This document shows positions 9,916 through 21,089 of a stretch of DNA of 64,000 nt, in pieces. The notes under the pieces were generated by a model, which was not told the DNA's origin, searched no databases, and saw only the letters and a list, made by a program, of their open reading frames with translations. This stretch comes from Takakia lepidozioides (Eukaryota; Streptophyta; Takakiopsida; Takakiales; Takakiaceae): positions 87,026,756 to 87,090,755 of the forward strand of contig CM060731.1 of NCBI GenBank assembly GCA_030704615.1. Direction: 5' to 3'. How positions within the stretch are numbered: position 1 is the stretch's first letter; each line of letters starts with the position of its first letter. A program made the position numbers and the translations under genes.

Positions 9916-12263
9916 GCAAGGGAAGGGCAGACATGGCTATCAAGGGCCCTCAACCCCGCCTACTTTTTACCAGGCATGGTAATAGGGTTTTTACTGGGCC
10001 TCTGGGTGGAGTTACCCAAGGGAGGGTTTGGTAGGGGCTCATCCAGTCAAGACTTGGAGGAGCCAACGGATGAGAGTAAAGGGAGTAGGGGTGGGCGGAA
10101 ACGTGGCCGGCAGACCAGTGTTAGCTCAGGTTCTAGGTCTGCTGCTGACAGTGGCGGGGAGTTAAAAATGGTGAGAGATCGAGTGTCCTAACAATCTTGT
10201 TGTTTTAGAATTCACAGGTTTATGTTGCAACTCAGAGTGGGGGTAGACAGGTAAGCAAATTCAATACTTGGTTTGAAAGTTCAATTTTGGTCTTGGTGGC
10301 GCTTTCGCTTGCATGCATCAGTGAAGCAGCATTTGTTTCCCTCATGTCGTTCCTGATGAAGTTATGTGATTTCATTGGAATGTATGCAGGTGTTTGTGGT
10401 GCGACAAGACTTGAGGATGGGAGGTGGGAAAATTGCGTCACAATGTGCACGTAAGCTCTCTGCTTGTCACACAACACTCTTTAAGGTTTGCCTTTTGTTC
10501 CTTATTTTATACCACTGCTATTCTCATCAAGCACTTGTTGTTCAACAATGTGATGGCCTGTTTTCATGTCAGGATTCTCAATTCATCCATTCTAGCTGCT
10601 GAGGTTGGCCTTGCTTTGTCCCCACTTCATGTGAGAAACCATTCTACATGGTGAAGTTTGATTAGCGGGGCTCAATGCTCTCCTTATCGCAAGATGATTA
10701 TGGTGGTGAGGCACTGGTGGAGTCAAAGTGTCGTGAAATTTTTTCATGGCTCCTTGCATGCACCTGACACTTTGTTGGGGTTTGCACTTCTCATGTTGTT
10801 TCATTAAATCAATAGTTCCATTTTGAATCTCTTTGGTGGGCCGTTGATCTTCATGGTTCTTATTGTCTGCAAGTCAAAACCATATGGTGGTTGACGATGT
10901 ATGCAGATGCGGCTGTTGGCATCTACCATGAGCTTCTGACAAGGTGTGCAAACCCACTTTCTTCAGTTTTTTTGGCAATGGTGAATGAAAGCTAGGTTCT
11001 GGTATCATCATCACCAAATGACTTTTTCTGGGCAAGAGAACCTCCCATCCCTTCACCAGGATTGTAGGTTGTGTCAGCCTTTCATGTTCTCAGCATTTCC
11101 AAGATTCTCTTAAATTCTAGGTGGTCCAGCAATTTTGCATTCATGGAATTAAACACTAAATTATGCTACGATGCAAATTTACTGTGAGGGTGGCGCAGGC
11201 AGCGAGCTTTGTTGAACAGATGGGAGGAGTGTGGACAGCCCAAAATTGTGGTCACCTGCAAAAACCAACAAGAAATGTGAGAGGCTCCTGTTAGGTTTGT
11301 TGAACATGATTGGCATTTTTGTATAGCTTCTTCGTCTTAGACCATGGTTGCACTGAATGAATTTAAACCCAGCTTTTGATGATTGCAGGGGTTGTTAATT
11401 ATCTCACCGTGTAGCCAGACTGAGCAGAGTCCCTGGAGTCTTTAGTTCTAGACTCGACCTCATCTCTATGTGCCAATATCATCCAGCTTATGTGTGCATG
11501 GACCTGCACCTTTGGAGGTAATTTTTTGATGGAGATGGTGGTAGGTGAGCAGGAATATGTTGCGGAGTAAGGCAGAAATTGGGGGACTCCCAACTTTTAC
11601 GGTTGCAGATGCAGGACGCACCCAGGTATAGATAAGCTAAATTCTCATGTGCCAGCACTTTGACTTCTACATGTCACAAACTCAAAATGTATCAGGGTGT
11701 GGGATCAAGCAAATTTTGATCAGTTTGATGCAATAGGTGAACCTGCTTGATGGCTTCATATTACGCATTCGACATTGAGTGTAGGGTTTGAACAGATTAT
11801 TGCATTTCTGGATGGTAACAGGTGGCAGCAGGGTCAAAAACTGTGCTTGTTATTGGGCCAGGTTAGTCATATAATGAAGAACTCTGTCACTCCTCTCGTC
11901 TCCTATTTCTGGACTCGCTTATCCTGCAAGTGAATGTCAACCCTTTAATGAATTCACCAATCAGACTGTTGTTCAGCACAAGCACTATGGTAATGTCAAA
12001 CAAGATTTCATAGTGGGGGGACCCAATGACTGGCTCTGTGGGGGTTAGTACCCTTCAAAGCTTGAGCCAAATGTTGCCAATTTGGCTCCACATGGAACTT
12101 AACATGCCATTCATCTGGTTGGCAGGTGAAACTTAACAATTATTCTGGTTTTCTCAGATAGATATGAGTCCATCGTTTACATAAGATGTGGATTTTGGTG
12201 GTCACTGTCACAGGAACCAAGGCAAGAGTCGACTCTGTCACACGGCATCTTCGGCTTCTGTAA
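9916..12263 (+). CDS. PTH2: Peptidyl-tRNA hydrolase 2 (PTH2), seven exons
   Basis: The enzyme releases tRNA from peptidyl-tRNA that has dropped off ribosomes. Exons by GT-AG sites: 9916-10170, 10390-10450, 10907-10943, 11199-11276, 11553-11625, 11822-11861, 12214-12263. All phases join, giving 198 codons including TAA at 12261. Exon 1 encodes a hydrophobic anchor (PGMVIGFLLGLW) and a Ser/Arg/Gly-rich linker ending ELKM. The catalytic domain follows: VVRQDLRMGGGKIASQCAH, AAVGIYHELLTR, RWEECGQPKIVV, GLPTFTVADAGRTQ, AAGSKTVLVIGPG and VDSVTRHLRLL. These match the PTH2 family in order and length. The first exon opens at an acceptor (TTTTTGCTACAG), so the start Met probably lies in an unseen upstream exon; otherwise it is the in-frame ATG at 9976. 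No disabling change is seen. Confidence 0.9.
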
Positions 12264-12960
12264 CCTTGTTTGTACTCTGTATTTGCGGTGTGTTTTGTAG
12301 TCTAGTAGCAAAATGGGATCCTAAGGGAAGAATCGGGCTTTTAGCTGGGGTGTAAAAAGATTTCTTCTATAGCTGTTTTGTGGCCCTTGAGAGGATAGGT
12401 CATAGAGTTCTCTGATGGCCAGGTTGCAGTTCTATTTTGAGTCTGTAAATTCGCCAGAAGACAAACAAGTTTGTTGGCTCTACTCTGCAGAAGGGATTGG
12501 TGCAGGTTTTGAAATACCATAACGGTACCTTGCATGTTCCCCAAATTCTCTGTAATTAAATGGGTCCTGCCTAGTATCAGCGAAAGGCAGTCCATCACTG
12601 ATTACGAAAATCAATGTTGTCAATGCATTGTTTAGTTGATCAGTAGTGAGTAGACTTCCTGTGCCTGTCCCCTTTTCTACCTAAGAAGTCCAGTGCTGGT
12701 TTCTTAGGTTACTCTGTGTTCATATTGATGGTTTTGTTGCCATTTTACTGCACTGTCTGCGACTACTTTTCCTACACCTACCTTTCTCCTCCTCTGTGCA
12801 CTGTCAGTGTGCCTCCTTTTTACCTGTGTGTTTTTCCTGTTTTTCCTTGGGTTGCGTCCTGGTTGTACCCATTTTGTAAGCCTTCTTGGCCATCGAGGTT
12901 ATTTTTGAATGGAGCCCTGTAATTTGAAAGCAAGGAAAAAACAACCTTGTGATCCGCGAG
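12264..12960 (+). other. PTH2 3' region, no gene
   Basis: Downstream of the PTH2 stop there is AT-rich and pyrimidine-rich DNA with no supported coding region. The first few hundred bases are probably 3' UTR. From about 12780 on (CTCCTCTGTGCACTGTCAG and GTAAGCCTTCTTGGCC) it resembles the DNA just before the LINE-A tail at 22 kb, so it may be repeat-derived. Confidence 0.35.
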
Positions 12961-13030
12961 GTCCCTTTAAAAAAATTAAAAAAATAAACAGGGGACAGAG
13001 GCCCTGGTCCTTTTAATTTCATCATTGGTC
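12961..13030 (-). mobile_element. LINE-A 3' tail relic
   Basis: On the minus strand it reads CCAGGGCCTCTGTCCCCTG followed by TTT, the CAGGG/CCCTG ending shared with four other sites. The flanking GGTCCTTTTAATTTCATCATTGGTCCC parallels the 22.1-kb copy. The usual A-tail is degenerate here, so this is an old or rearranged copy. Confidence 0.4.
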
Positions 13031-13093
13031 CCCTAGGCTTTCAAAAATTCAAAACAAAATAAACAATCTGCATGGAATATATGCTATGAATCG

Positions 13094-13606
13094 TGATGGC
13101 TCATTTTCTCCTGGCTTGGCCTATTCATTATTGTCTGACAGGTTCATCCCATGCCAGGTTCATCCCATGCCAGTAGTATTTACGGCAGTGGTATTTACGG
13201 CGGGAGATCATTATATACAGAGATCGTTATATATAGCCTGACCTATACTTGTTTGAGGTTATCCTAGAGCTTTGTGGCTGCATCTGGCCCCTTCATTGGT
13301 CTACGGGCCAGATCTGTTTGTAATCTAGGCACCCCGTGGGGGTATTGCCTCACCCTAGGTTTTGGGTATAAGCTTGTTCTTGACCTTGAGTCAGGGCCCT
13401 TCTTCTCGTATGTACAACTTGGTGTACGGGCTTCTGGACGTGCTCTGTGAGCTTTGGATGTATGTGTGTTAGCTCTGCATATGTTGTACGTGGGATCCTC
13501 TACATGTTCATCTCTCTTCTCGTGCTGTAAAGCCCACTCCTTCCGAGCTCTTACACCCCGAGTTTAACGTGCACTTGTGAGGACGGGAGAATCTCATTCA
13601 AGCACA
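13094..13606 (+). repeat. 5' LTR of element 2
   Basis: It starts TGATGGCTCATTTTCTCC and ends AAGCACA. Relative to the 3' LTR it has two short tandem duplications: GTTCATCCCATGCCAG twice near 13141-13171, and a duplicated TATTTACGGC...GATC.TTATATA block near 13178-13240. It lacks a 17-base insertion that the 3' LTR has near 21538-21554. A TATA stretch lies at 13213-13236. The sequence after the LTR (TGGTGGAGTCTTGTGGG, 13612) would be the primer site, but I cannot assign its tRNA. Confidence 0.85.
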
Positions 13607-13784
13607 AAATATGGTGGAGTCTTGTGGGTCCGCACGTACAGTGATTTTGCGCAGTTACCTCGGGTTGAATCTGGTTTTTGAAGCAAAGTTTTTGGGCTCA
13701 AGAGGAGGTTGCGATGGCGGCGGCAGCCTCACTCTTCGCGCTGTGCAATTTCATTTCCTTGCCTTGCTTGTTTTTCTTGTGTTA

Positions 13785-15838
13785 CAATGGCATCTGCAGT
13801 TCTATGTAGTTTGTCGAGCGAGAGAGATGACAGTGGTTCCATTTTAGTTAAGATTGAACTGAGAGTGGAGGTTGCAGGTTCTGACGTGGTTGGTTCCAGC
13901 CAGTTAGTTTTGGGCGTTCCTGTGTCTGCTTCCAATTTACAGGTAGTGGAGGGTCATCCCGTCTCGGAAGTGCCTGCAACTCCTACCACGCGTGTTCCAT
14001 TGTTGATTCCAGAGGTTCCTGTTCCTGACATATCTCCTCAGGCTCTAACTACTCAGCGTATGCCAGGGCAGAAGCGGCCTTTGAAGAAAGAGCCTTGTAT
14101 TCGGCTCGTGGCTCAGTGAGTTCGGGCTCTTTGCCAAGCGGTGACCCTGACAGAGCTGATTACGGTTTGGGCTACGTTGAGCCTGCTTACACTCTTGAGG
14201 GGTTGCCTGATGTTAACTCGCAAATCCAGGACTCTCTTGTGTTTGACAGTGAGCAGCTCGAGTTGAGCAGTGAAGACTTGGTGTGGATCGATAAATTCGA
14301 ATCTCGATTTTTTGTGGACGTCTCGCGTTTCTCAACCACTGAACGGGAGAGGGTCTCTGCCTGGATCAACGATCCTGCTTTACTAGTGAGAGAAGTTCAT
14401 AGTGTGATTGACAAAGAGCTAGCTTTGAGGAGACAGTTCAAGGTGCCTATCCCCGAATTCAAAAATCGATTTTTGTCTTACGGTGCCCTGGAATTCAGGC
14501 AGTTTGGGCTTTGCGAACAAATCTCCGTTCAATCCCTTGACGTTCTGCTGGTGTCTTGCAATTTTGTGGATCCGTGACATTTGGCTTTGTTCACCAGTGG
14601 CATTGGTGCGATTTTGTTACGATTGTTAAGATTTGGGAGTCTTTGCGGTGTGTACACCTACTACCCGTGACCTTGTTGATTCTCTCACGGGTCATAGTGA
14701 GAAGGCTCTTCAAGGAGATCTTGTTATTCTTCCTCACGAGCGATTCACTCTCCGCTCGATTCGCAAACTGAACGTTTTTTACTCCATCGAGCATTGGCCA
14801 CCGAGCACCGTCTTGTCTCGAGAAGTGGCCGTTACTGGGGGTCAAACTACACCTTGGTGGGTTTTTGGTTCAAGAATTCCCGCGGGTGGAATTGGTTGGC
14901 TCTTGCTGAGCATGATCAAGAGACACACAAGCTTTGGAGGATCGTGACTCCACAAGCTTGGCAGTGTACCAGTGTGGTGGAAGTTGAAGATCTCTAAAGG
15001 TGGTGATTCCTAACTAATGTCCAACTCGCCCAATAGCCGTTGGTTGCGTTCAGGTAGAAATAGGATATTTGTTGCTCCTGTGTTATCTCCAGTCACTGAG
15101 CCTCGACATAGGACTTTTGTAGAGTCAGATTTGGTATCAATGGAAAAAAGATTTAGTGGGGTTGATGGTAGAAATCAGGCCAGGGCTTCCAATGGTCTTG
15201 GACTTGCGGCAGCCACTAGCACCAGGCCTGGCTTGGGTGGTAGAATTCGGGAAAACTTGGATGTTGCAAATGATACGAGGGCCAACCTGTATGCCATGAA
15301 TTTCCATGCACGACGGATGGACGGCTTGGATCGCATAGGGGAGTCACCTGCAGGTCAGCCTAGCATCTCAGTTTCGAGTTTCGCTCTACCGGCAGAATTG
15401 AGGCCTATTTCCTTGCATGACAATCCTCAATTTCAAGGTATGCCTGTCACCTCCTCTCGTGCATCTCATCCTTTGTACGTGGCTAGTGAATCCGCTTGGT
15501 CTGGCCCTGTGCGAAGCCAAGTGCTTGCACAGAGTCAACCAGCTCTTCAATCATGGTCTAGTACCCCACCTATTATATTACCTCTCTCCCGGGCTATGGG
15601 AGGGATGGCAGTTCATGAGGATGGAGGTGCGAGGTCAGGTTACAATAATTTGGGAATTCAGCCAGTAGCTCTTCAGGGACATGTAGATGTTGGTCATGTA
15701 GCACCGGTGATTACTTATGCCTATCCTGAGTATAGCATGGGAAATAAGATAGAGAATTTTCAAGAATTGTTTGAAGTCAGCTCAATGAACAAAGCTACGG
15801 AAGAGGTCATGATAGGTACATTCCGCATGAGCATGTAA
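13785..15838 (+). pseudogene. Long leader region of element 2 with unassigned ORFs
   Basis: About 2 kb lie between the 5' LTR and the recognisable gag. Open stretches are 13785-14119 (Val/Pro-rich, ending QKRPLKKEPCIRLVAQ), 14117-14577 (VWIDKFESRFFVDVSRFSTT and ERERVSAWINDPALLVREVH), 14794-14997 and 15017-15838. The last is 273 codons, Ser/Arg-rich, with GRIRENLDVANDTRANLYAM and near its end YAYPEYSMGNKIENFQELFE. The 15017 frame probably leads into the capsid part. The earlier ones match no family I know and may be a separate element-encoded protein broken by frameshifts. Confidence 0.5.
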
Positions 15839-16659
15839 GGAGAAGCTAATGATTTGTTGCATGTAGCTTTAGTGGTGAAGAACACCTGACTTGGGCCAAG
15901 GTTAAAAGAAGAGCCCTCATGATCTTTAAACCTGTGGAGAGGCCTTTGGATAGCCTTGACAAACTTTGTGGCCGGCCATACAAGGAGCGTGAGTCTCTTT
16001 GGCAATACTTTTTAGAGTTAAGGGCTGCTGCTGTTGAATAAGTGCCTGAAGATGTTATTATTAGGGAGAGATTGCTAAGACAACACTTCTTGAGAGGCAT
16101 GCCAGCAGAAGTTAAAGCTTGGGGACAACGTCGTACTTTCAGGGATAGTGATGAGATGTTGCATGAGGTTAGTCTTAAGCTTAGGGACCTGGCTGAAGCT
16201 AAGCAACGGCGACACCATGTGAAATTTCAGATCCCTTATATGGATCATGAAGACACCATGGCCGCCACATTTGATGAGAGAGAGACCTCTCCTGTTGGGT
16301 CTGAGTCTAGTGACTCTGCTTTGCAAGAACTAGTTCACACTGTAGGTGAGTTGGGAAAAAACATAGCTACTCAATTTGCAGCCTTGAAGGCTGATCAGCA
16401 GAGGACTGAGTGGAGACCCAGAGACCAGCAAAGAGCTGAATACAAGCCCAGAGATCAACAGAGAGGTAAAGGTGGAGGGTTCAGAGGTAAGACCCAAACA
16501 TGGGCCACTTATGAGAGGAAGTTTGCTCCCTGTTATATTTGTGGCAGTGATGAGCATTACACTAAGGTGTGTCCTGACCGTGAGGGCTATGCTGATTATG
16601 TCAAAGAAAAGAAGAAGGCAGGGTCTTCCAACCAGGCTGCCCACACACATTTAAACTAA
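15839..16659 (+). pseudogene. gag: gag of element 2 (capsid and CCHC knuckle), broken
   Basis: After a stop at 15836 and a frameshift, the capsid region reads GEEHLTWAKVKRRALMIFKP and ESLWQYFLELRAAAVE, a TAA near 16039, then VPEDVIIRERLLRQHFLRGM and the helical DSDEMLHEVSLKLRDLAEAK. A basic, repetitive linker (EWRPRDQQRAEYKPRDQQRG) precedes one CX2CX4HX4C knuckle, CYICGSDEHYTKVC, at 16531-16572. The frame closes at 16659. It would form the virus-like particle and bind element RNA. The internal stops show a decayed copy. Confidence 0.8.
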
Positions 16660-16730
16660 AAAGATCTCTTGGGCAGGGGACAAGAGGTCATGGGAAGCAG
16701 CACCCTGTTGATGCAAGTAAGAAGAGGGTC

Positions 16731-17220
16731 ATGTTGTCAACTAACTTTAAGGCTTTGCATTGTGAACTAGCCAAGAAATGTCAAGTGCTTGACATAAGTC
16801 CCTTGATCACACAATGTCATGTGCATCATTTGAGCTTTCCATGTGTTGTAGATACTGGATGTACCATGTCTGCCATCCCCTTGCAGGTAGTGAGAGTCTT
16901 GGGCAAGTTGACCCTGCACAAGGCATGGAGGTCATCATTGCAAATGGGTCAAGGTATGAGCCATTGGGGCTGGTCACTGTCTCTATTAGAATTCACAAGA
17001 AAGAGGTCTTGATTACTTGCATAATTACAGTAGGAGACCAGTTCTTGTTGGGATTGGATAGGATGACAGGGGCTCAAGCTACCATCAACCTTGGTGACAA
17101 CTCCCTAAGATTTCCCAATGGAGAAGGACATGAAGTTGTAGTGCCTCTCAAGACTGTCAAGATGCATGCAGGGACTGCTACTGCCAACCTTTCCCAAGTT
17201 CAAGCCATGGTAAGGGAGGT
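16731..17220 (+). pseudogene. Protease region of element 2 pol
   Basis: DTGCTMSAIPLQVV at 16851 is the active-site motif of a retrotransposon aspartic protease. A frameshift near 16900 moves the rest into another frame: MEVIIANGSRYEPLGLVTVS, then GDQFLLGLDRM (near 17040), the second conserved block with the expected GLD.M pattern. It directly precedes the dUTPase-like segment without a stop. Confidence 0.75.
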
Positions 17221-17289
17221 AAGGCAAATGACCCACCACAACATGTCTTGGCTGGATTTTTACAAATACAAGCCAGATCTTGCCTTGAT

Positions 17290-17640
17290 GTATGAGTGGC
17301 ATGTACCTAGCTCTGGTCAAAAGTCTGGTGCTCCCATCGTGGTGCAAAAGAACAGTACTTTGATTAGAGCTCCCTGTGATGTCACTATTTCATCTATGTG
17401 CCAGAGTGTGGTCAAGACCCAATTGGCCTATCTTTGTCCTAAGGGACACTACCTTGAGGTTGATGGGTGGAGGAGGCTTACTACCTTAAAGCATTGCCTT
17501 GTTGCTACTGGGGTTCTTGATAGAGGTTACAAAGAGGAAGTCAAGCTTCTTATAGCCAATCCTGAAAGGTTTCCTGTGACCATCAAGAAGGGGCAAGTGT
17601 TTGCTAGAATTTCTGCCCGTCCCTTAGAAGAGATTGGTGA
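17290..17640 (+). pseudogene. dUTPase-like domain between protease and RT
   Basis: In the frame open from 16814 to 18001, between protease and RT, about 100 residues align by eye with trimeric dUTPases. APCDVTISSMCQSVVKTQLA corresponds to the strand block before motif 2. KHCLVATGVLDRGYKEEVKL matches motif 3 (KHG...GVID.DY.GE), with its Asp and Tyr kept. NPERFPVTIKKGQVFARI matches motif 4 (N....F.IK.GDRIAQ). Motif 1 and the Gly-rich motif 5 are not recognisable and motif 2 is poor (DGWRRLTTLKH), so activity is unlikely. A role as a structural spacer or RNA-binding fold is possible. The family match is my reading of the motif order; no search was run. Confidence 0.6.
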
Positions 17641-17649
17641 AGTCCAGCC

Positions 17650-18740
17650 TGCTTTTGGTTTTGAAGCCTTAGGCATTGTCCATGATCAATCAGATCTGGT
17701 CACTGGTTTTTCCAGCCACTCTTCTCCTGCCATGAGCTTCAAGAATAAACTCAATGCTCAAGAAAAAGAAGCCCTTGCCAAAGTCTTTGGTGAGATCAAA
17801 CTCAACCTCTTGCTTGAGGCAGCCCAAAAGAAACAAGTTGAGACCTTGATAGCTCACAACCTGGATGTGTTCAGCCTTAGAGCTTCTGACCTTGGGAAGA
17901 CCAATATCCTGCAGCATGACATTGAGACTGAGGGACCTCCTGTCAAACAATTTGCCTATAGGGAGAGTGTGAGTGCAAGAGGAAATAAAAAAGATGCTTG
18001 ATGCTGGTGTGATTAAGCCTTCCTTCTGTCCTTGGGCCAGTCCCATAGTCCTTGTAGGAAAGAAGGACGGAAGTACTCGCTTCTGTGTAGACTTCAAGTG
18101 CCTCAATGCAGTTACCAAGAAGATGCATATCCCCTTCCCAGGATCAATGAGACCCTTGACATGTTACATGGAGCCACTGTGTTTTCTTCCTTAGACTTGG
18201 CCTCTGGATTTTGGCAAGTGCCTCTGACTAGGGAAGCAAAAGAGAAAACCTCTTTTGTCTGTAGGATGGGCAAGTACCAGTATGAGACCATGCCTTTTGG
18301 TTTGTGCAATGCAACTTCTACCTTCCAGTGCCTAATGGATATTATCCTTGGAAATTTGAGGTGGGAGTGTGCTTTGATATACATTGATGACATCAATGTA
18401 TATTCAGCCACCTATGAAGCCCATCTTCTTGACTTGCAACGTGTCTTCAACAAACTTAGAGCTGCAGGGTTAAAGGTTAAGCCTAAGAAATGTGAATTGT
18501 GCATGCCTGAGCTTCACTTCTTGGGTCATGTCCTATCAAAAGAAGGTCTTAAGCCTGATCCTGAGAAGCTTCGCTCTGTCTGGGAGTTTCCCATTCCCAA
18601 GGACAAACATTGTGTTAAATCCTTCCTTGGTTTGGCTTTTTACTACCGGAGGTTCATCAAACATTTTGCCATGATTGCTTTTGCTTTGACCAAGCTTCTG
18701 GCTAAGGATGTTCGCTTTGAATGGGGCACTTTCCAATAAG
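17650..18740 (+). pseudogene. Reverse transcriptase of element 2
   Basis: The pre-RT block (NILQHDIETEGPPVKQ) is followed by frameshifts near 17965 and 18150. RT blocks in order: LDAGVIKPSFCPWASPIVLV, GSTRFCVDFKCLN, PRINETLDMLHGATVFSSLD, LASGFWQVPL, MPFGLCNATSTFQ and the catalytic YIDD at 18380-18391, then FLGHVLSKEGL and SFLGLAFYYRRFIKHFA. A TAA at 18737 separates it from the connection region. It would copy element RNA into cDNA. The YIDD variant is normal for Ty3 elements. Confidence 0.9.
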
Positions 18741-19360
18741 TTGCCTTTGACAGGTTGAAGGTTGCTTTCACCACTGCTCCAGTCCTTATGTTTCCCAATT
18801 TTCACCCTGCCTTTCAAGATGCAAACAGATGCTTCTGATGTTGTCATCTCTGTTATTTTGTGTCAAGTAGTTGATGGGAAGGAGCATGTCATTGCTTATG
18901 CCTCTAGGAAGCTTGACAAGCATGAAAAGAACTATTCTATCACTGACAAGGAAGGGCTAGCTTTGATCTTTGGTGTTAAACACTATAGACAGTATTTACA
19001 TGGAAACAAGTTTGTGGTTGAGACTGATCATCTTCCCCTTAAGGCATTGCTTCGGCCTCGTGAGTTGTATGGTAGACTAGCACGATGGGCAATGTTCCTG
19101 CATGAGTTTGACCTTGACATTGTCTACAAGAAGGGGAAGGAGAACTCCAATGCAGAAGCTCTCACATGGGTTGAGCCTCATGTAGGCAAGCCTATGGTGA
19201 CTTTGGAGGACTTGGCTGCTCTTGATATATCCTCTCCTAAGGGGGCAGGCCCTGTTCTCAACCTTTTGTGTGCTGATCAGCAGCCTCTTCATCTTGATCC
19301 ATCTAGCTTAGAGATTGTTTGGGGCTGGTCTAGCCTTCTAGATGATCCAGGATGAGTCCC
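18741..19360 (+). pseudogene. RNase H domain of element 2
   Basis: It reads FKMQTDASDVVISVILCQ (first catalytic Asp in TDASD), YSITDKEGLALIFGVKHYRQ (catalytic Glu) and VVETDHLPLKALL, ending with GRLARWAMFLHEFDLDIVYK and GKENSNAEALTW, the normal Ty3 RNase H order. A frameshift near 18800 joins it to the RT. It would remove the RNA strand after first-strand synthesis. Confidence 0.85.
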
Positions 19361-19624
19361 TATATTGCTGGTGTGGGCAGTGGATCTCATGTCTAAAGCC
19401 TTTGTGAGGGGCTGATCTATCCTTCCTTGTTCCTTGTCTTTCCTTTTCAGCCTTGGTTCGGGTTTGGTGCATCTACTGCTGTACTCCGGTGTAGGTTTTG
19501 GCAATGCTTTAAGGCCTGATTTGCCTTCCCATGAGCCGTTTCAAATGAGGCAAGGATCTAGTGGCTGGAGATAACATGAGGCAGGCACTCCATGTCACCC
19601 TTACTAAAGCCCATTGAACCTCGC

Positions 19625-20860
19625 TTATGTGCAGTGCAATCATGGATGATATGCTGCATGTAGCGCTACTCCATCGATGTCTTCATGGACGTTCACCTGC
19701 AGGGCTCCCTGAGAAATTGAGGAAGCAAGTGTTGTACAATGTGGATGCTCATCGTTGTAGGGATGGCAAGTTGTACAAAGTGGGCACTAAGGATGGGAGT
19801 CCTTACTACTTGGAGGTACCACCACGGAGCCACTTAGATGCTTTGTTGGAACGCTTTCATGCTTCTTTGTATGCAGGTCATCTTGGGGTCAAGAAGACCA
19901 TAGCTCGCATACAAGAGGTGTATTACTGGAAGGGAATTCAAACAGATGTGACTGCCTTCATCTCCAAATGTGAGGCATGTCGATCTAACCTTGCACTTCC
20001 TCGGGTGGGGGTCACTTATAAATTGCAATCCTTGCCTGTGACACATGCTTTTGCTCGAGTTGGTATTGACTTGGTAGGACCTCTCACTCTCACGTTAAAG
20101 GGTCATAGCTATCTTTGGGTAGCTACAGATTACTTGACTAAGTGGGTAGAAGTTTGTCCAATGGTTACCAAGGATTCTGACTCGGTAGCACAACTCTTCT
20201 TTGAGGAGATTGTGATGAGGCATGGTTGTCCTCTTGAGGTCCTTACTGATAATGGCCGGGAGTTTTGCAATGACCTCTTGAATATCATATGCTTTAACTT
20301 TGGAATCAAGCATGTGACTACAGCCCCTACCGTCCTCAAACCAATGGTTTGACGGAGCGTTTCAATCAAACTTTCTGCTGAATGTTAGAGAAGAATGACG
20401 AGCTTGCAAGGGAGTGGGACATCTTCATTCCTCCTCTAGTCTTTGCTTATCGCACTGCTGTTCATGCTAGCACGAGGAAAACTCCTTTTGAGTTGCTTTA
20501 TGGTAGACGTTGTGTATCTCCTTGCATCCTACTCCACTGATTTCCACTGTTTCTGAGCCTGCCGACTTGACTGATTTTGTAGAGAGGGTGCATGCTAGGC
20601 ACATGGTCTCGGTTAATGAGGCTAAGGCTAACATTGTTCATGCTCAAGCAGTACAAGCTAGGAATTTTAACAAGCGGATTAAGTACTCAGATCACTTCCA
20701 TGAGGGACAGACTGTGTGCCTACGTCTTCAGCATGAGCAGCATGCATGTAAATCTAAACGGAAGATCGATGGTCCTTATTTGTTGTACAAGTTTTTGCCG
20801 TAGGGACACAATACGAAAGCACATAAGGAGCCAGTGGCATTTGCAGATTTGATTCATTCG
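19625..20860 (+). pseudogene. Integrase of element 2, no chromodomain
   Basis: HHCC zinc-binding domain: H...H in HASLYAGHLGVKKT and CEAC near 19965-19985. Catalytic core: GIDLVGPL with Asp at 20068-20070, and TDNGREF with Asp at 20248-20250. After a one-base indel near 20330 come RPQTNGLTERFNQTF with the catalytic Glu at 20355-20357, a TGA just after, then WDIFIPPLVFAYRTAVHAST and TPFELLYGRR. A C-terminal basic part (20510-20803) follows in another frame. No chromodomain is seen, unlike the chromovirus at 59.7 kb. It would insert the cDNA into the genome. Confidence 0.88.
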
Positions 20861-21027
20861 GAGCTGGTTTTTGACTTGACATGCATCAATGTTGAGGGGC
20901 GATCGGTGGTGCTCACTCCTCGTGGTGCAGGTGCTATGGAGGCTTCGGTTTCATAGGAGACCTCTCTTAGACTTAGACATCTTTTCAGTTTCAGATTGTA
21001 ATATTCTTCCATAGTTTATAGGGCCCA

Positions 21028-21089
21028 CCCCCGAAAGGGGGCAGTAGCCGCAAGGTGAAGTGGCTCTTAGTTACGCCGGCTTCGGCCGG
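21028..21089 (+). other. Two tetraloop hairpins in 3' UTR of element 2
   Basis: CCCCC-GAAA-GGGGG at 21028-21041 is a five-pair stem capped by a GNRA tetraloop. CCGGC-TTCG-GCCGG at 21076-21089 is a five-pair stem capped by a UUCG tetraloop. Both lie between the end of integrase and the polypurine tract, followed by a (CT)n run at 21094-21110. Confidence 0.55.

Noticed and set aside
11990-12145. Alternative last exon of PTH2 (ATGACTGGCTCTGTG or GTGAAACTTAAC)
   Set aside because: Neither joins in phase with the upstream exon, whereas 12214-12263 gives VDSVTRHLRLL and a stop in the correct phase.
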